Shown: positions 1-9,167, numbered from the stretch's first letter. The stretch is DNA of 64,000 nucleotides from Mycobacterium sp. IS-1590 (GCF_001500025.1 NZ_LQIW01000050.1:62001-126000), one strand, 5' to 3'. Made by a program: numbers and translations. Notes: generated by a model from the sequence alone, not told the origin.

Positions 1-1744
1 AGTTGCGGTTGCCCGACAGCACTGCGGCCACCGCGAGGTCGTTGTCGTTGACGGCCTTGCTGATCTCCTCGGGCAGCGGGCCGCTGTTTCCGATGCAGGT
101 CGTGCAGCCGTAGCCGACCAGGAAGAATCCCAGCTTCTCCAGATACGGCCACAGCCCGGCCTTCTCGTAGTAGTCGGTCACCACCTGGGAGCCCGGTGCC
201 ATCGTCGTCTTCACCCACGGCTTGGTGGTCAGGCCCTTCTCGACGGCGTTCTTGGCCAGCAGCGCCGCGCCGAGCATCACCTCGGGGTTGGAGGTGTTGG
301 TGCACGACGTGATGGCTGCGATCACCACCGCGCCGTGGTCGAGCTCAAATTCGCCGAGCTCATCGGACCTCACGGTCACCGGCTTGCTGGGCCGGCCGTT
401 GGGTTCGAGCGCGGCGCTTTCGACATGCGGCGGGGGTTTGCGGTTGGACAAAAACGACGTGTTGCGCACCGGATCGCTCGCCGGGAAGGTCTCGTCGATG
501 GCCTCGTCGAGTTCCGAGTAGTCCCCGTTGAACTCGCCGTCTTCGACGTAGTCGGTGATGTCGCGGCGGAAGGCCGCCTTGGCCTCGTTGAGCGCGATGC
601 GGTCCTGCGGGCGCTTCGGCCCGGCGATCGACGGCACGACGTCGGACAGGTCCAGCTCGATGTACTCGGAGAACTTGGGCTCTCGCTGGGGGTCGTGCCA
701 GATGCCCTGCTCCTTGGCGTAGGCCTCGACCAGCGCCAGCTGCTCCTCGCTGCGCCCGGTGAAGCGCAGATAGCTGATGGTCTCCTCGTCGATCGGGAAG
801 ATCGCTGCGGTGGAACCGAACTCGGGGCTCATGTTGCCCAGCGTGGCCCGGTTGGCCAGCGGAACCTCGGCCACGCCGTCGCCGTAGAACTCGACGAACT
901 TGCCGACCACACCGTGCTCGCGCAGCATCTCGGTGACCGTGAGCACGACGTCGGTGGCCGTCACTCCGGGCTGGCGCTCGCCGGTCAGCTTGAAGCCGAC
1001 GACACGGGGGATGAGCATCGACACCGGCTGGCCCAGCATCGCGGCCTCGGCCTCGATACCGCCGACGCCCCAGCCGAGCACGCCGAGACCGTTGACCATG
1101 GTCGTGTGGCTGTCGGTGCCCACACAGGTGTCGGGGTAAGCGGTACCGTCCCGGTCCATCACGACGCTGGCCAGGTATTCGATGTTGACCTGGTGCACGA
1201 TGCCGGTGCCGGGCGGCACCACCTTGAAGTCGTCGAAAGCGCCCTGACCCCAACGCAGGAACTGGTAGCGCTCGCCGTTGCGCTCGTACTCGATTTCGAC
1301 GTTGCGCTCGAACGCGTCGGCGCGGCCGAACAGGTCGGCGATCACCGAGTGGTCGATCACCAGGTCGGCCGGGGCGAGCGGATTGACCTTCTCGGGGTCG
1401 CCGCCGAGGTCGGCGATCGCCTCGCGCATGGTGGCCAGGTCGACGATGCACGGAACGCCGGTGAAGTCCTGCATCACCACGCGCGCGGGGGTGAACTGGA
1501 TCTCCACGCTGGGGTCGGCCTCGGGATCCCAGTTGGCGATGGCCTCGATGTGGTCCTTGGTGATGTTGGCGCCGTCCTCGTTGCGCAGCAGGTTCTCGGC
1601 GAGGACCTTCAGGCTGTACGGCAGCTTGTCGGTACCCGGCACCGCGTCGAGGCGGTAGATCTCGTAGCTCTTGTCTCCGACTTTCAGGGTGTCGCGGGCG
1701 TCAAATGAATTGGGGGAAGAATTTTCCGTATTACCTTTGCTCAC
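1..1744 (-). CDS. acn: Aconitate hydratase A, 5' part (gene runs off the left edge)
   Basis: Aconitase interconverts citrate and isocitrate in the TCA cycle. The frame read from GTG 1744 gives 581 codons before the window ends, about 60% of the usual 930-945 residues. All three [4Fe-4S] ligands are visible: Cys481 in a TSCTNTSNP motif, and Cys547 and Cys550 in GCTTCIGNSGP. The N-terminus (VSKGNTENSSPNSFDARDTL) matches the start of mycobacterial Acn. An ATG two bases upstream is out of frame. In M. tuberculosis the next gene downstream on this strand is a TetR regulator (Rv1474c), which would lie outside the window. Certain call. Confidence 0.97.
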   Translation of the reverse strand, partial: MSKGNTENSSPNSFDARDTLKVGDKSYEIYRLDAVPGTDKLPYSLKVLAENLLRNEDGANITKDHIEAIANWDPEADPSVEIQFTPARVVMQDFTGVPCIVDLATMREAIADLGGDPEKVNPLAPADLVIDHSVIADLFGRADAFERNVEIEYERNGERYQFLRWGQGAFDDFKVVPPGTGIVHQVNIEYLASVVMDRDGTAYPDTCVGTDSHTTMVNGLGVLGWGVGGIEAEAAMLGQPVSMLIPRVVGFKLTGERQPGVTATDVVLTVTEMLREHGVVGKFVEFYGDGVAEVPLANRATLGNMSPEFGSTAAIFPIDEETISYLRFTGRSEEQLALVEAYAKEQGIWHDPQREPKFSEYIELDLSDVVPSIAGPKRPQDRIALNEAKAAFRRDITDYVEDGEFNGDYSELDEAIDETFPASDPVRNTSFLSNRKPPPHVESAALEPNGRPSKPVTVRSDELGEFELDHGAVVIAAITSCTNTSNPEVMLGAALLAKNAVEKGLTTKPWVKTTMAPGSQVVTDYYEKAGLWPYLEKLGFFLVGYGCTTCIGNSGPLPEEISKAVNDNDLAVAAVLSGNRN

Positions 1745-1796
1745 ATCAACTCCCGGCTAGTTCTCGCAGCCGACGGGCTGTGACGGCCGCGTTACA

Positions 1797-1802
1797 ACTC
1801 TA
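1797..1802 (-). promoter_or_regulatory. Possible -10 box for acn
   Basis: On the minus strand TAGAGT fits the mycobacterial TANNNT -10 pattern. It would give acn a 5' leader of about 45 bases. No convincing -35 at 16-18 bp was found, so this is tentative. Confidence 0.3.
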
Positions 1803-1891
1803 ACAGTACGCTTGTCCTGCAAGACGGTCGGGGTCGGATTTGAAGTCTCGTACCGCTGCGCGTGCTGTCACCCTGTCGGGTACCCATCACG

Positions 1892-1897
1892 TACGGT
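1892..1897 (+). promoter_or_regulatory. Leaderless -10 box of the 1904 gene
   Basis: TACGGT ends 6 bases before the GTG at 1904, the spacing expected if transcription begins at the start codon. This supports GTG 1904 over the longer GTG 1862 frame. Confidence 0.5.
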
Positions 1898-1903
1898 TCT
1901 TCT

Positions 1904-2467
1904 GTGTTCGGACCGCATGTGATTCCGTATCTGCCGGCGTACATCCCGCCCGACGTCTGTGGGCCCGTGGGCATGGACCCCGCGACCACGCCGGTCGACA
2001 CCTGTCTGAACCTGGTCATCGAGGACGTTCGCGACGACGGGGTGAGTGCCTCACCCAGGCCGGAGAACGAGGGCCTGCCCGCGGTGGTCGCCGAAGCCCA
2101 GCAGAAGGGGATCGACCTGAAGGTCGTCGTCGTGGACGAGAACCCGCCGATCGACACCCCACTGCGCGATATCGCCACCGAGGTGGGCGAGGCGTTCCCG
2201 GGGTCGACGGTGCTGGTGCTCAGCCCGACGGACTCGGGCACCTTCAGTACGACATTCGATCGCATGACGCTCGAGGCGGGTCAGGACGTCGCCGAAGGGC
2301 GTGGCCCGGTGCAGGGTTCGAAGAATTTCCTCGGCGAGTTGACGGCATCGCACTTTCCGTGGACCGCATTGACGATTCTGGTGGTCTTGGGAGTGGTTGC
2401 CGCCGTTATCGGCACGCGACTTTTGCAGGTCCGCGCCAAGCGTGCCGCGTCGCGCGAGAACGCCTGA
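1904..2467 (+). CDS. Rv1476-like membrane protein
   Basis: This 187-residue protein has a soluble N-terminal domain of about 135 residues, a single hydrophobic segment near residues 147-170 (PWTALTILVVLGVVAAVIGT) and a short basic tail. It therefore looks like a C-terminally anchored membrane protein. Its position between acn and ripA matches Rv1476 of M. tuberculosis, and the PATTPVDTCLNLV and PLRDIATEVG segments look conserved. No enzymatic motif is seen and the function is unknown. The start is uncertain: GTG 1862, 1904 and 1919 are all in frame. 1904 is preferred because a -10 box lies directly before it and no Shine-Dalgarno sequence is present. Confidence 0.8.
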   Translation: MFGPHVIPYLPAYIPPDVCGPVGMDPATTPVDTCLNLVIEDVRDDGVSASPRPENEGLPAVVAEAQQKGIDLKVVVVDENPPIDTPLRDIATEVGEAFPGSTVLVLSPTDSGTFSTTFDRMTLEAGQDVAEGRGPVQGSKNFLGELTASHFPWTALTILVVLGVVAAVIGTRLLQVRAKRAASRENA

Positions 2468-2548
2468 AGTCTCACTGCGACAACGGTTTTGGCGTGAGAT
2501 CACACCGCCCCGATATTGGCGAAGTCACGACGCGATAACACTTCTTCC

Positions 2549-2566
2549 AATTACAAAGTTGTAATT
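2549..2566. repeat. AT-rich inverted repeat upstream of ripA
   Basis: Perfect 8-bp arms (AATTACAA and TTGTAATT) flank two bases. It lies about 147 bp before the ripA start, in the 245-bp gap after the 1904 gene. It is strikingly AT-rich for this genome. It may be an operator or a weak hairpin; the sequence alone does not decide. Confidence 0.45.
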
Positions 2567-2712
2567 CGCGACTTAAGTTTCTTTGGCGTCAGATGTGACG
2601 TACGGTGCAATCGGTAACTGTGTTGTAGATGTGCATGTTGTGACAAATGAGCACAGTCACCGCGACGAATGTGTCCGCACGTTCGCCTGAAGCAATAGGA
2701 GAACTGAGTCGG

Positions 2713-4137
2713 ATGAGACGCACCCCTGGCGCATCCGCTACGCGGCCGTGTGGACGGTTCTGCGCGGCCCTGGTCGTGGCAGCCATGTTGTCCACGACAC
2801 CTGGCCTGGCCCTCGCCCAACCCGGCAGCCCCGACAGCCTCGCGGCGCTGGTCGCCGCCGTCGCCGATGCCGACCAGAGGCTGCAGGATCTGGGCGCCCA
2901 GATTCAGCAGCAGCAGGAGAGCGTCAACAAGGCGATCCTGGACGTGCAGACCGCACGGGACAACGCCGATGCCGCCCAGCGTGAGGTCGACGCGAGCCGT
3001 CAGCGCGTCGAGGACGCCAACATCGCCATCGACCAGGCGCAGAAGCGGTTCGACTCGTTCGCCGCCGCGACATACGTCAACGGCCCCTCCGATTCGTACC
3101 TGACCGCCGGCGATCCCGCCGAGGTCATCAAGACCGCCGCGGCGGGGCAGACACTGGCGATCAGCTCGCAGCAGGTGATCGCCGATCTGCAGCGGGCCCG
3201 CACCGAGCAGGTCAACCGTGAGTCCGCGGCGCGATTGGCCAAGCAGAACGCGGACAAGGCCGTCGCCGACGCCGAAGCCAGCCAGCAGTCCGCGGTTTCG
3301 GCCCTGACCAACGCGCAGGAGACCTTCAAGTCCCAGCAGGCCCAACTCGACAAGCTGTCCGCCGAGCGCAAGGCCGCGCAGGCCAAGCTCGCCGAGGCGC
3401 GCACTCAGGCCGCCCCGGCGCAGCCGGGGGGTGCTCCGGCGCAACCGGCGGCCGCCGCGACGCCGGGCAGCCCGGACTGGGACCGCGCCCCGCAGGGCGT
3501 CGACCCCGGCACCGGTAACTGGGCCACACCGTGGGATCCGACGTTGCCCGCGATCCCCAGCGCCTTCGTGAGCGGCGACCCGATCGCGATCATCAACGCG
3601 GTTCTCGGCATCGCGTCGACCTCGGCGCAGGTGACCCAGGACCTGGGGCGCAAGTTCTTGCAATCGCTGGGGATCCTGCCGCAACCGGCCGCCGCGCCGG
3701 CCTTCAACAACGGCGCGATTCCCCGCGTCTACGGCAGGCAGGCGACCGAGTTCGTGATCAAACGCGCCATGTCGCAGATGGGCGTGCCGTACTCGTGGGG
3801 CGGCGGAAACGCGGCCGGACCGAGCCGCGGTATCGACTCCGGCGCGGGCACAGTCGGTTTCGACTGCTCGGGCCTGATGCTCTACGCGTTCGCCGGGGTC
3901 GGCATCAAGCTCGACCACTACTCGGGTTCGCAGTACAACGCTGGGCGCAAGGTCCCGACGTCACAGATGCGCCGCGGCGACATGTTGTTCTGGGGCCCCA
4001 ACGCCAGCCAGCACGTGGCGCTGTACCTCGGCGACGGACAAATGATCGAAGCGCCCTATACGGGTTCGGTGGTGAAGATCTCGCCGGTGCGTACCAGCGG
4101 TATGACCCCGTACGCGACTCGTCTCATCGAATGGTGA
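2713..4137 (+). CDS. ripA: Peptidoglycan endopeptidase RipA (NlpC/P60)
   Basis: RipA cleaves the D-Glu-mDAP bond of peptidoglycan at the septum. In mycobacteria it works with resuscitation-promoting factors in daughter-cell separation. This 474-residue protein has a signal peptide (about 1-36, ending ALA), a long Gln/Ala-rich coiled coil (about 45-240), a Pro/Ala linker, and a C-terminal NlpC/P60 domain (about 340-474). Catalytic Cys385 (GFDCSG), His434 (QHVALY) and Glu446 are present. The length matches M. tuberculosis RipA (472). ATG 2713 has AGGAGAA nine bases upstream; the earlier ATG 2647 only adds a non-conserved extension. ripB follows 31 bases later. In M. tuberculosis ripA is reported to be under MtrA control; I did not prove a site here. 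Confidence 0.96.
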   Translation: MRRTPGASATRPCGRFCAALVVAAMLSTTPGLALAQPGSPDSLAALVAAVADADQRLQDLGAQIQQQQESVNKAILDVQTARDNADAAQREVDASRQRVEDANIAIDQAQKRFDSFAAATYVNGPSDSYLTAGDPAEVIKTAAAGQTLAISSQQVIADLQRARTEQVNRESAARLAKQNADKAVADAEASQQSAVSALTNAQETFKSQQAQLDKLSAERKAAQAKLAEARTQAAPAQPGGAPAQPAAAATPGSPDWDRAPQGVDPGTGNWATPWDPTLPAIPSAFVSGDPIAIINAVLGIASTSAQVTQDLGRKFLQSLGILPQPAAAPAFNNGAIPRVYGRQATEFVIKRAMSQMGVPYSWGGGNAAGPSRGIDSGAGTVGFDCSGLMLYAFAGVGIKLDHYSGSQYNAGRKVPTSQMRRGDMLFWGPNASQHVALYLGDGQMIEAPYTGSVVKISPVRTSGMTPYATRLIEW

Positions 4138-4168
4138 GAGGTCAGAAGCGAAAGACGTTAGGAAAACT

Positions 4169-4876
4169 TTGCGTTTCAAGCTGATTCGGTTCTTGAGCGG
4201 TTGTGCGCTGCTGGTGGCGACCGTCGCGCTCACCGTCGGGCTGGCGACGCCGGCGGCGTCCGCACCCGAGGACGGCCAGTGGGATCCGACGCTGCCCAAA
4301 TTGATCAGCGCCGGCGCGCCGGGCGATCCCCTCGCGATCGCCAACGCGTCGCTCGCGGCGACCGCACAGGCCACCGAGGTCACGATGAGCCTGGGCCGCA
4401 AGTTCTTGTCCACCCTGGGTCTCGCGCCACCGGAGGCGGCGACGGCGAGCGTGGCGCCGGGCCGGGTGCGCGGACCGCAGGCGATCGAATACGTGATCCG
4501 TCGCGGTGCGTCACAGATGGGCGTGCCGTACTCGTGGGGCGGCGGAAAGCCGAACGGGCCGAGCCGGGGTATCGACTCGGGGGCCAACACCGTCGGGTTC
4601 GACTGTTCGGGCTTCACCCAGTTCTCGTTCGCGGGCGTCGGGGTGCTGATCCCGAAGTACTCCGGTGACCAGTACGACACCGGCCGCAAGGTGCCGACAT
4701 CGCAGGCAAAACGCGGCGACCTGCTGTTCTGGGGTCCCGGCGGCAGCCAGCACGTCGCCATCTACCTGGGCGGCGGTCAGATGCTCGAGTCCTCGGGCAG
4801 CGCGGGCAAGGTGACGGTGGGCCCGGTGCGTCACTCCGGCCTGCAGCCGTACGTGGCGCGCATCATCGAATCCTGA
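4169..4876 (+). CDS. ripB: Peptidoglycan endopeptidase RipB (NlpC/P60)
   Basis: This 235-residue secreted hydrolase is a short RipA paralogue with a signal peptide (about 1-31, ending ASA) and no coiled coil. It starts directly with the WDPTLP linker also found in RipA and then the NlpC/P60 domain. Catalytic Cys146 (GFDCSG) and His195 (QHVAIY) are intact. The start is TTG 4169, preceded by TTAGGAAAA. The domain is closely similar to that of RipA, for example the shared QMGVPYSWGGG segment, which indicates tandem duplication. It likely has the same D-Glu-mDAP endopeptidase activity. It is co-directional with ripA and probably shares its transcript. Confidence 0.95.
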   Translation: MRFKLIRFLSGCALLVATVALTVGLATPAASAPEDGQWDPTLPKLISAGAPGDPLAIANASLAATAQATEVTMSLGRKFLSTLGLAPPEAATASVAPGRVRGPQAIEYVIRRGASQMGVPYSWGGGKPNGPSRGIDSGANTVGFDCSGFTQFSFAGVGVLIPKYSGDQYDTGRKVPTSQAKRGDLLFWGPGGSQHVAIYLGGGQMLESSGSAGKVTVGPVRHSGLQPYVARIIES

Positions 4877-4953
4877 GCGGAAGCTGAGCCGAAGCTGAAC
4901 GTTTCGGGCGGCGTCGACGGATTCTGCCGTGCCTGGAATAGTTGACGGCGAGC

Positions 4954-4981
4954 GTGCCGCCCCGACGGGGCAGCGCGGCAC
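4954..4981 (+). terminator. GC-rich hairpin between ripB and moxR1
   Basis: Perfect 7-bp arms (GTGCCGC and GCGGCAC) enclose a further CCC/GGG pairing. No U-run follows. It could be a mycobacterial-type terminator after ripB or a leader hairpin of moxR1, whose start is 30 bases downstream. Confidence 0.4.
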
Positions 4982-5011
4982 TGACCAGCGAGTTATGTGG
5001 AAGGAACGTTG

Positions 5012-6160
5012 ATGACCTCACCGAGTGGGCCGTCGCAGGGGCCTGGAGGCTACCCCGGCCAGGCACCGGCACAGGGATACCAGGGCTCACACGCCGCACC
5101 GTCGGGCCCGGCTTCCCAGAACGGCGGTCTGCAGCAGGAGGTCCACACGCTCGAGCGGGCCGTCTTCGAGGTGAAGCGGATCATCGTCGGACAGGACCAA
5201 CTGGTCGAGCGCATGCTGGTCGGCCTGCTCGCCAAGGGCCACGTACTGCTCGAGGGCGTGCCGGGCGTGGCCAAGACGCTGGCCGTCGAGACCTTCGCCA
5301 AGGTGGTCGGCGGCACCTTCGCCCGCATCCAGTTCACGCCGGACCTGGTGCCCACCGACATCGTCGGTACCCGCATCTACCGCGTGGGCAAGGAGGAGTT
5401 CGACATCGAACTCGGGCCGGTCGTCGTCAACTTCCTGCTCGCCGACGAGATCAACCGCGCCCCCGCCAAGGTGCAGTCGGCGCTGCTGGAGGTCATGGCC
5501 GAGCGCAAGATCTCCATCGGCGGCAAAACGTTTCCGCTGCCCCAGCCGTTCCTGGTGATGGCCACACAGAACCCGATCGAGCAGGAGGGCGTGTACGCGC
5601 TGCCCGAGGCCCAGCGGGACCGCTTCCTGTTCAAGCTGAACATCGACTACCCGTCGCCCGAGGAAGAGCGCGAGATCATCTACCGGATGGGCGTCAAACC
5701 GCCGGAGCCCAAGCAGATCCTGGCGCCCGGTGACCTGCTGCGTCTACAGGACGTGGCGGCCAACAACTTCGTGCACCACGCGCTGGTCGACTACGTCGTC
5801 CGGGTGGTCACCGCCACCCGTCAGCCCGAGAAGTTCGGCATGCCCGACGCCAAGGCGTGGATCGCCTACGGCGCGTCACCGCGCGCATCGCTCGGCATCA
5901 TCGCGGCGTCGCGCGCGCTGGCTCTCGTGCGTGGACGCGACTACGTGATCCCGCAGGACGTCGTCGAGGTCATCCCCGACGTGCTGCGGCACCGGCTGGT
6001 CTTGACCTACGACGCGCTGGCCGATGAGATCTCCGCCGAGACCGTGATCAACCGCATTCTGCAGACCGTGGCCCTGCCGCAGGTGAACGCCATTCCGCAG
6101 CAAGGTCATTCGGTGCCGCCCGTCGTGCCCGCCGCCGCTGGTGCGGCCAGCAATCGGTGA
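5012..6160 (+). CDS. moxR1: MoxR-family AAA+ ATPase
   Basis: This 382-residue AAA+ ATPase is thought to act as a chaperone together with VWA-domain proteins. Walker A GVPGVAKT lies at 82-89 and Walker B LLADE ends at Asp145-Glu146. It also has a sensor-1 segment (VMATQNP) and an arginine-finger region (LPEAQRDRF). A Gly/Pro/Gln-rich N-terminus of about 40 residues precedes the AAA+ core. ATG 5012 has AAGGAACG just upstream. The next gene overlaps its stop by 4 bases, so moxR1, the DUF58 gene and the VWA genes form one operon, the classic MoxR/Bat arrangement (Rv1479-Rv1481). Confidence 0.95.
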   Translation: MTSPSGPSQGPGGYPGQAPAQGYQGSHAAPSGPASQNGGLQQEVHTLERAVFEVKRIIVGQDQLVERMLVGLLAKGHVLLEGVPGVAKTLAVETFAKVVGGTFARIQFTPDLVPTDIVGTRIYRVGKEEFDIELGPVVVNFLLADEINRAPAKVQSALLEVMAERKISIGGKTFPLPQPFLVMATQNPIEQEGVYALPEAQRDRFLFKLNIDYPSPEEEREIIYRMGVKPPEPKQILAPGDLLRLQDVAANNFVHHALVDYVVRVVTATRQPEKFGMPDAKAWIAYGASPRASLGIIAASRALALVRGRDYVIPQDVVEVIPDVLRHRLVLTYDALADEISAETVINRILQTVALPQVNAIPQQGHSVPPVVPAAAGAASNR

Positions 6161-7104
6161 CCAGTTCCCGACGCTCCGTTGATCTGCCGTCGCTGAAGCG
6201 CGGTGAGATCCGTGATCCCGCACTGAGCGCGGCGCTGCGCAAGCTCGAGTTGACGGTGCGGCGCAAGCTCGACGGCGTGCTGCACGGCGACCACCTCGGC
6301 CTGCTTCCCGGCCCGGGTTCGGAACCGGGGGAGTCGCGGCTCTACCAGCCCGGCGACGATGTGCGCCGGATGGACTGGTCGGTCACCGCGCGCACCACGC
6401 ATCCGCACGTACGGCAGATGATCGCCGACCGCGAACTCGAGACCTGGCTCGTGATCGACATGTCGGCCAGCCTCGACTTCGGCACAACCGGTTGCGAGAA
6501 GCGCGATCTCGCGGTGGCCGCCGCGGCGGCGATCACATTTCTCAACAGCGGGGGCGGCAACCGGATCGGCGCGATCATCGCAAACGGCGACACCGTGCGT
6601 CGGGTTCCTGCGCTGTCCGGTCGGATGCACGAGCAGGAGATGCTGCGCGCCATCGCGACGATGCCCAAGGCGCCCGCCGGTGTCCGCGGCGACCTGGCCG
6701 CCGCGATCGACGCGCTGCGCAGGCCCGAGCGACGCCGCGGGATGGCGGTGATCATCAGCGACTTCCTCGGCCCGATCAACTGGATGCGTCCGTTGCGGGC
6801 GATCGCGGGGCGCCACGAGGTGCTCGGAATCGAAGTGCTGGACCCGCGCGACGTCGAACTGCCCGCGGTGGGCGAAGTCGTGCTGCAGGACGCCGAGACC
6901 GGGGTGACCCGTGAGTTCACCATCGACGAGCAGTTGCGTGACGATTTCGAGCGGGCGGCCGCGGCGCACCGCGCGGAGGTGGCCAGGACGTTGCGGCGAT
7001 GCGATGCACCGCTGCTGACGCTGCGCACCGACCGCGATTGGATCGCCGACGTCGTCCGGTTCGTCGCCAACCGCAGGCGTGGCGCGCTGGCGGGCCACGC
7101 CTGA
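6157..7104 (+). CDS. DUF58 (VWA-like) protein of the MoxR operon
   Basis: This 315-residue protein begins at GTG 6157, overlapping the moxR1 stop (GTGA). It carries the DUF58 signature GDDVRRMDWSVTAR near residues 65-80, followed by a VWA-like fold with a WLVIDMSASLDF strand. It has no membrane segment and no signal peptide. It is the counterpart of Rv1480. In this family DUF58 proteins sit between MoxR ATPases and BatA-type membrane VWA proteins and are inferred to bridge them; a direct function is not established. Confidence 0.9.
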   Translation: MTSSRRSVDLPSLKRGEIRDPALSAALRKLELTVRRKLDGVLHGDHLGLLPGPGSEPGESRLYQPGDDVRRMDWSVTARTTHPHVRQMIADRELETWLVIDMSASLDFGTTGCEKRDLAVAAAAAITFLNSGGGNRIGAIIANGDTVRRVPALSGRMHEQEMLRAIATMPKAPAGVRGDLAAAIDALRRPERRRGMAVIISDFLGPINWMRPLRAIAGRHEVLGIEVLDPRDVELPAVGEVVLQDAETGVTREFTIDEQLRDDFERAAAAHRAEVARTLRRCDAPLLTLRTDRDWIADVVRFVANRRRGALAGHA

Positions 7105-7125
7105 TATCGAGATGATTAGGCGCAC

Positions 7126-8133
7126 ATGACATTGCCGTTGCTCGGACCCATGACGCTGTCGGGTTTCGAAAACGCCTGGTTCTTCCTGTTTCTTCTGGTG
7201 GTGCTCGGAATCGTCGGGCTCTACCTCGTCGTGCAGGTGGCCCGGCACCGGCGGATGCTGCGGTTCGCCAACATGGAGTTGCTGGAAAGCGTTGCGCCGA
7301 AACGACCCTCGCGCTGGCGGCATGTGCCCGCGATCCTGCTCGTGATCGGGCTGGTCTTCCTGACGGTGGCGATGGCCGCCCCCACCCACGATGTCCGCAT
7401 TCCGCGCAACCGCGCGGTGGTGATGCTCGTCATGGACGTCTCGCAGTCGATGCGGGCCACCGACGTCGCGCCCAACCGCATGGCCGCCGCGCAGGAGGCG
7501 TCCAAGCAGTTCGCCGACGAACTCACCCCCGGCATCAACCTCGGATTGATCTCGTATGCCGGCACGGCGACGGTGCTGGTGTCGCCGACCACCGGTCGGG
7601 AGGCAACCAAGGCCGCGATCGACAAGCTCCAGTTCGCCGACCGCACGGCGACCGGTGAGGGTATCTTCACCGCGCTGCAGGCGATCGCCACCGTGGGTGC
7701 GGTGATCGGCGGCGGCGACGAACCCCCGCCCGCGCGCATCGTGTTGTTCTCCGACGGCAAGGAGACCGTGCCGTCGAACCCCGACAACCCGAAGGGCGCG
7801 TACACCGCGGCCCGCACCGCAAAGGACCAGGGTGTGCCGATCTCGACGATCTCGTTCGGCACGCCGTACGGCTACGTCGAGATCAACGACCAGCGCCAGC
7901 CCGTTCCGGTCGACGACGAGATGCTCAAGAAGATCGCCGATCTGTCCGGTGGCGAGGCGTTCACCGCGTCGAGCCTCCAACAGCTGCGTGAGGTCTACGC
8001 CAACCTGCAGCAGCAGATCGGCTACGAGACGATCCGCGGCGACGCGAGCGTGGGGTGGCTGCGGCTGGGAACGCTGGCGCTCGTGATGGCGACGCTCGCC
8101 GCCCTGTTCATCAACCGTCGTCTGCCGAACTGA
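7126..8133 (+). CDS. Membrane-anchored VWA protein (BatA type), copy 1
   Basis: This 335-residue protein has two N-terminal membrane helices (about 15-40 and 60-82), a von Willebrand factor A domain with MIDAS motif DVSQS starting at Asp104, and a C-terminal helix (about 305-330) ending in NRRLPN. It is the counterpart of Rv1481. It probably presents a metal-dependent adhesion domain outside the membrane and is remodelled by MoxR1. It is nearly a twin of the next gene, including the opening MTLPLLGP and the closing INRRLP. The short gap from the previous gene keeps it in the moxR1 operon. Confidence 0.92.
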   Translation: MTLPLLGPMTLSGFENAWFFLFLLVVLGIVGLYLVVQVARHRRMLRFANMELLESVAPKRPSRWRHVPAILLVIGLVFLTVAMAAPTHDVRIPRNRAVVMLVMDVSQSMRATDVAPNRMAAAQEASKQFADELTPGINLGLISYAGTATVLVSPTTGREATKAAIDKLQFADRTATGEGIFTALQAIATVGAVIGGGDEPPPARIVLFSDGKETVPSNPDNPKGAYTAARTAKDQGVPISTISFGTPYGYVEINDQRQPVPVDDEMLKKIADLSGGEAFTASSLQQLREVYANLQQQIGYETIRGDASVGWLRLGTLALVMATLAALFINRRLPN

Positions 8134-8156
8134 TGCGCGAGGGATGACGATCTGAC

Positions 8157-9167
8157 ATGACGCTTCCACTGCTGGGTCCACTCTCGCTCACCGGTTTTCA
8201 GCACATCTGGTGGTTCCTGCTGTTCCTCGTGCTGCTGCTGGCGTTGGCCGGGTTGTACGCCGCCGCCCAGATCGCCCGGCGAAAGCGGTTGCAGCGCTTC
8301 GCCAACACCGAACTACTCGACAGCGTCGCGCCCAAGCGGCCGAGCCCGCTGCGCCATGTTCCCGCGGCGCTGCTGGCGATCTCGCTGCTGCTGTGCACGA
8401 TCGCGCTGGCCGGGCCGACCCACGACCAGCGGCTGCCCCGCAACCGCGCCGTGGTGATGCTGGTGATGGACGTCTCGCAGTCGATGCGGGCCACCGACGT
8501 CGAACCGAGCCGGCTGGCCGCCGCCCAGGAGGCGTCGAAGAAATTCGTCGACGAGCTCACCCCGGGCATCAACCTCGGCGTGATCGCCTACGCCGGCACC
8601 GCCAACGTCCTGGTGTCGCCGACCACCAACCGCGACGCGAGCAGGCGCGCGATCGAAAACGTTCAGGTGGCCGATCGCACCGCGACCGGTGAGGCCATCT
8701 TCACCGCGCTGTCGTCGATCTCCACCGTCGGCGCCGTGATCGGCGGTGGGGACACGCCGCCGCCCGCGCACATCGTGCTGTTCTCCGACGGCAAGGAAAC
8801 CGTGCCGAACAACCCGGACAACCCGAAGGGCGCGTTCACCGCCGCGCGGGCCGCCAAGGACCAGGGTGTGCCGATCTCGACGATCTCGTTCGGCACCCCC
8901 AACGGCTCGGTCGAGGTGAACAACGAGCGGGTCCCGGTCCCCGTCGACGACGAGGGCATGAAGAAGGTCGCCGCGCTCTCCGGGGGCGACTCCTACACCG
9001 CCTCCAACCTCGACGAACTCAACAAGGTCTACGACACCCTGCAGGACCAGATCGGGTACGAGACCGTGCGCGGCGAGGCCACCACCGGCTGGCTGCGGCT
9101 CGGCGCGTTGTTCGCGGCCGTGGCGGCCGTCGCCGCGCTGCTGATCAACCGCCGGCTACCGCTGTGA
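8157..9167 (+). CDS. Membrane-anchored VWA protein (BatA type), copy 2
   Basis: This tandem paralogue of the preceding gene has 336 residues and the same layout: two N-terminal TM helices, MIDAS DVSQS at Asp105, and a C-terminal TM helix. Long stretches are identical, such as RNRAVVMLVMDVSQSMRATD, while the TM segments and the AD/GG loop positions differ. M. tuberculosis has only one such gene (Rv1481) here. Both copies have an intact MIDAS and no frameshift, so both are probably functional and may form a BatA/BatB-like pair. fabG1 follows 60 bases later under its own promoter. Confidence 0.92.
   Translation: MTLPLLGPLSLTGFQHIWWFLLFLVLLLALAGLYAAAQIARRKRLQRFANTELLDSVAPKRPSPLRHVPAALLAISLLLCTIALAGPTHDQRLPRNRAVVMLVMDVSQSMRATDVEPSRLAAAQEASKKFVDELTPGINLGVIAYAGTANVLVSPTTNRDASRRAIENVQVADRTATGEAIFTALSSISTVGAVIGGGDTPPPAHIVLFSDGKETVPNNPDNPKGAFTAARAAKDQGVPISTISFGTPNGSVEVNNERVPVPVDDEGMKKVAALSGGDSYTASNLDELNKVYDTLQDQIGYETVRGEATTGWLRLGALFAAVAAVAALLINRRLPL

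Noticed and set aside
335..1708. 457-codon open frame on the plus strand
   Set aside because: It is a shadow of aconitase; the minus strand holds the conserved cluster-binding motifs.
6106..8181. 691-codon minus-strand frame across moxR1, DUF58 and VWA genes
   Set aside because: It is His/Arg/Gly-rich shadow translation with no family features.
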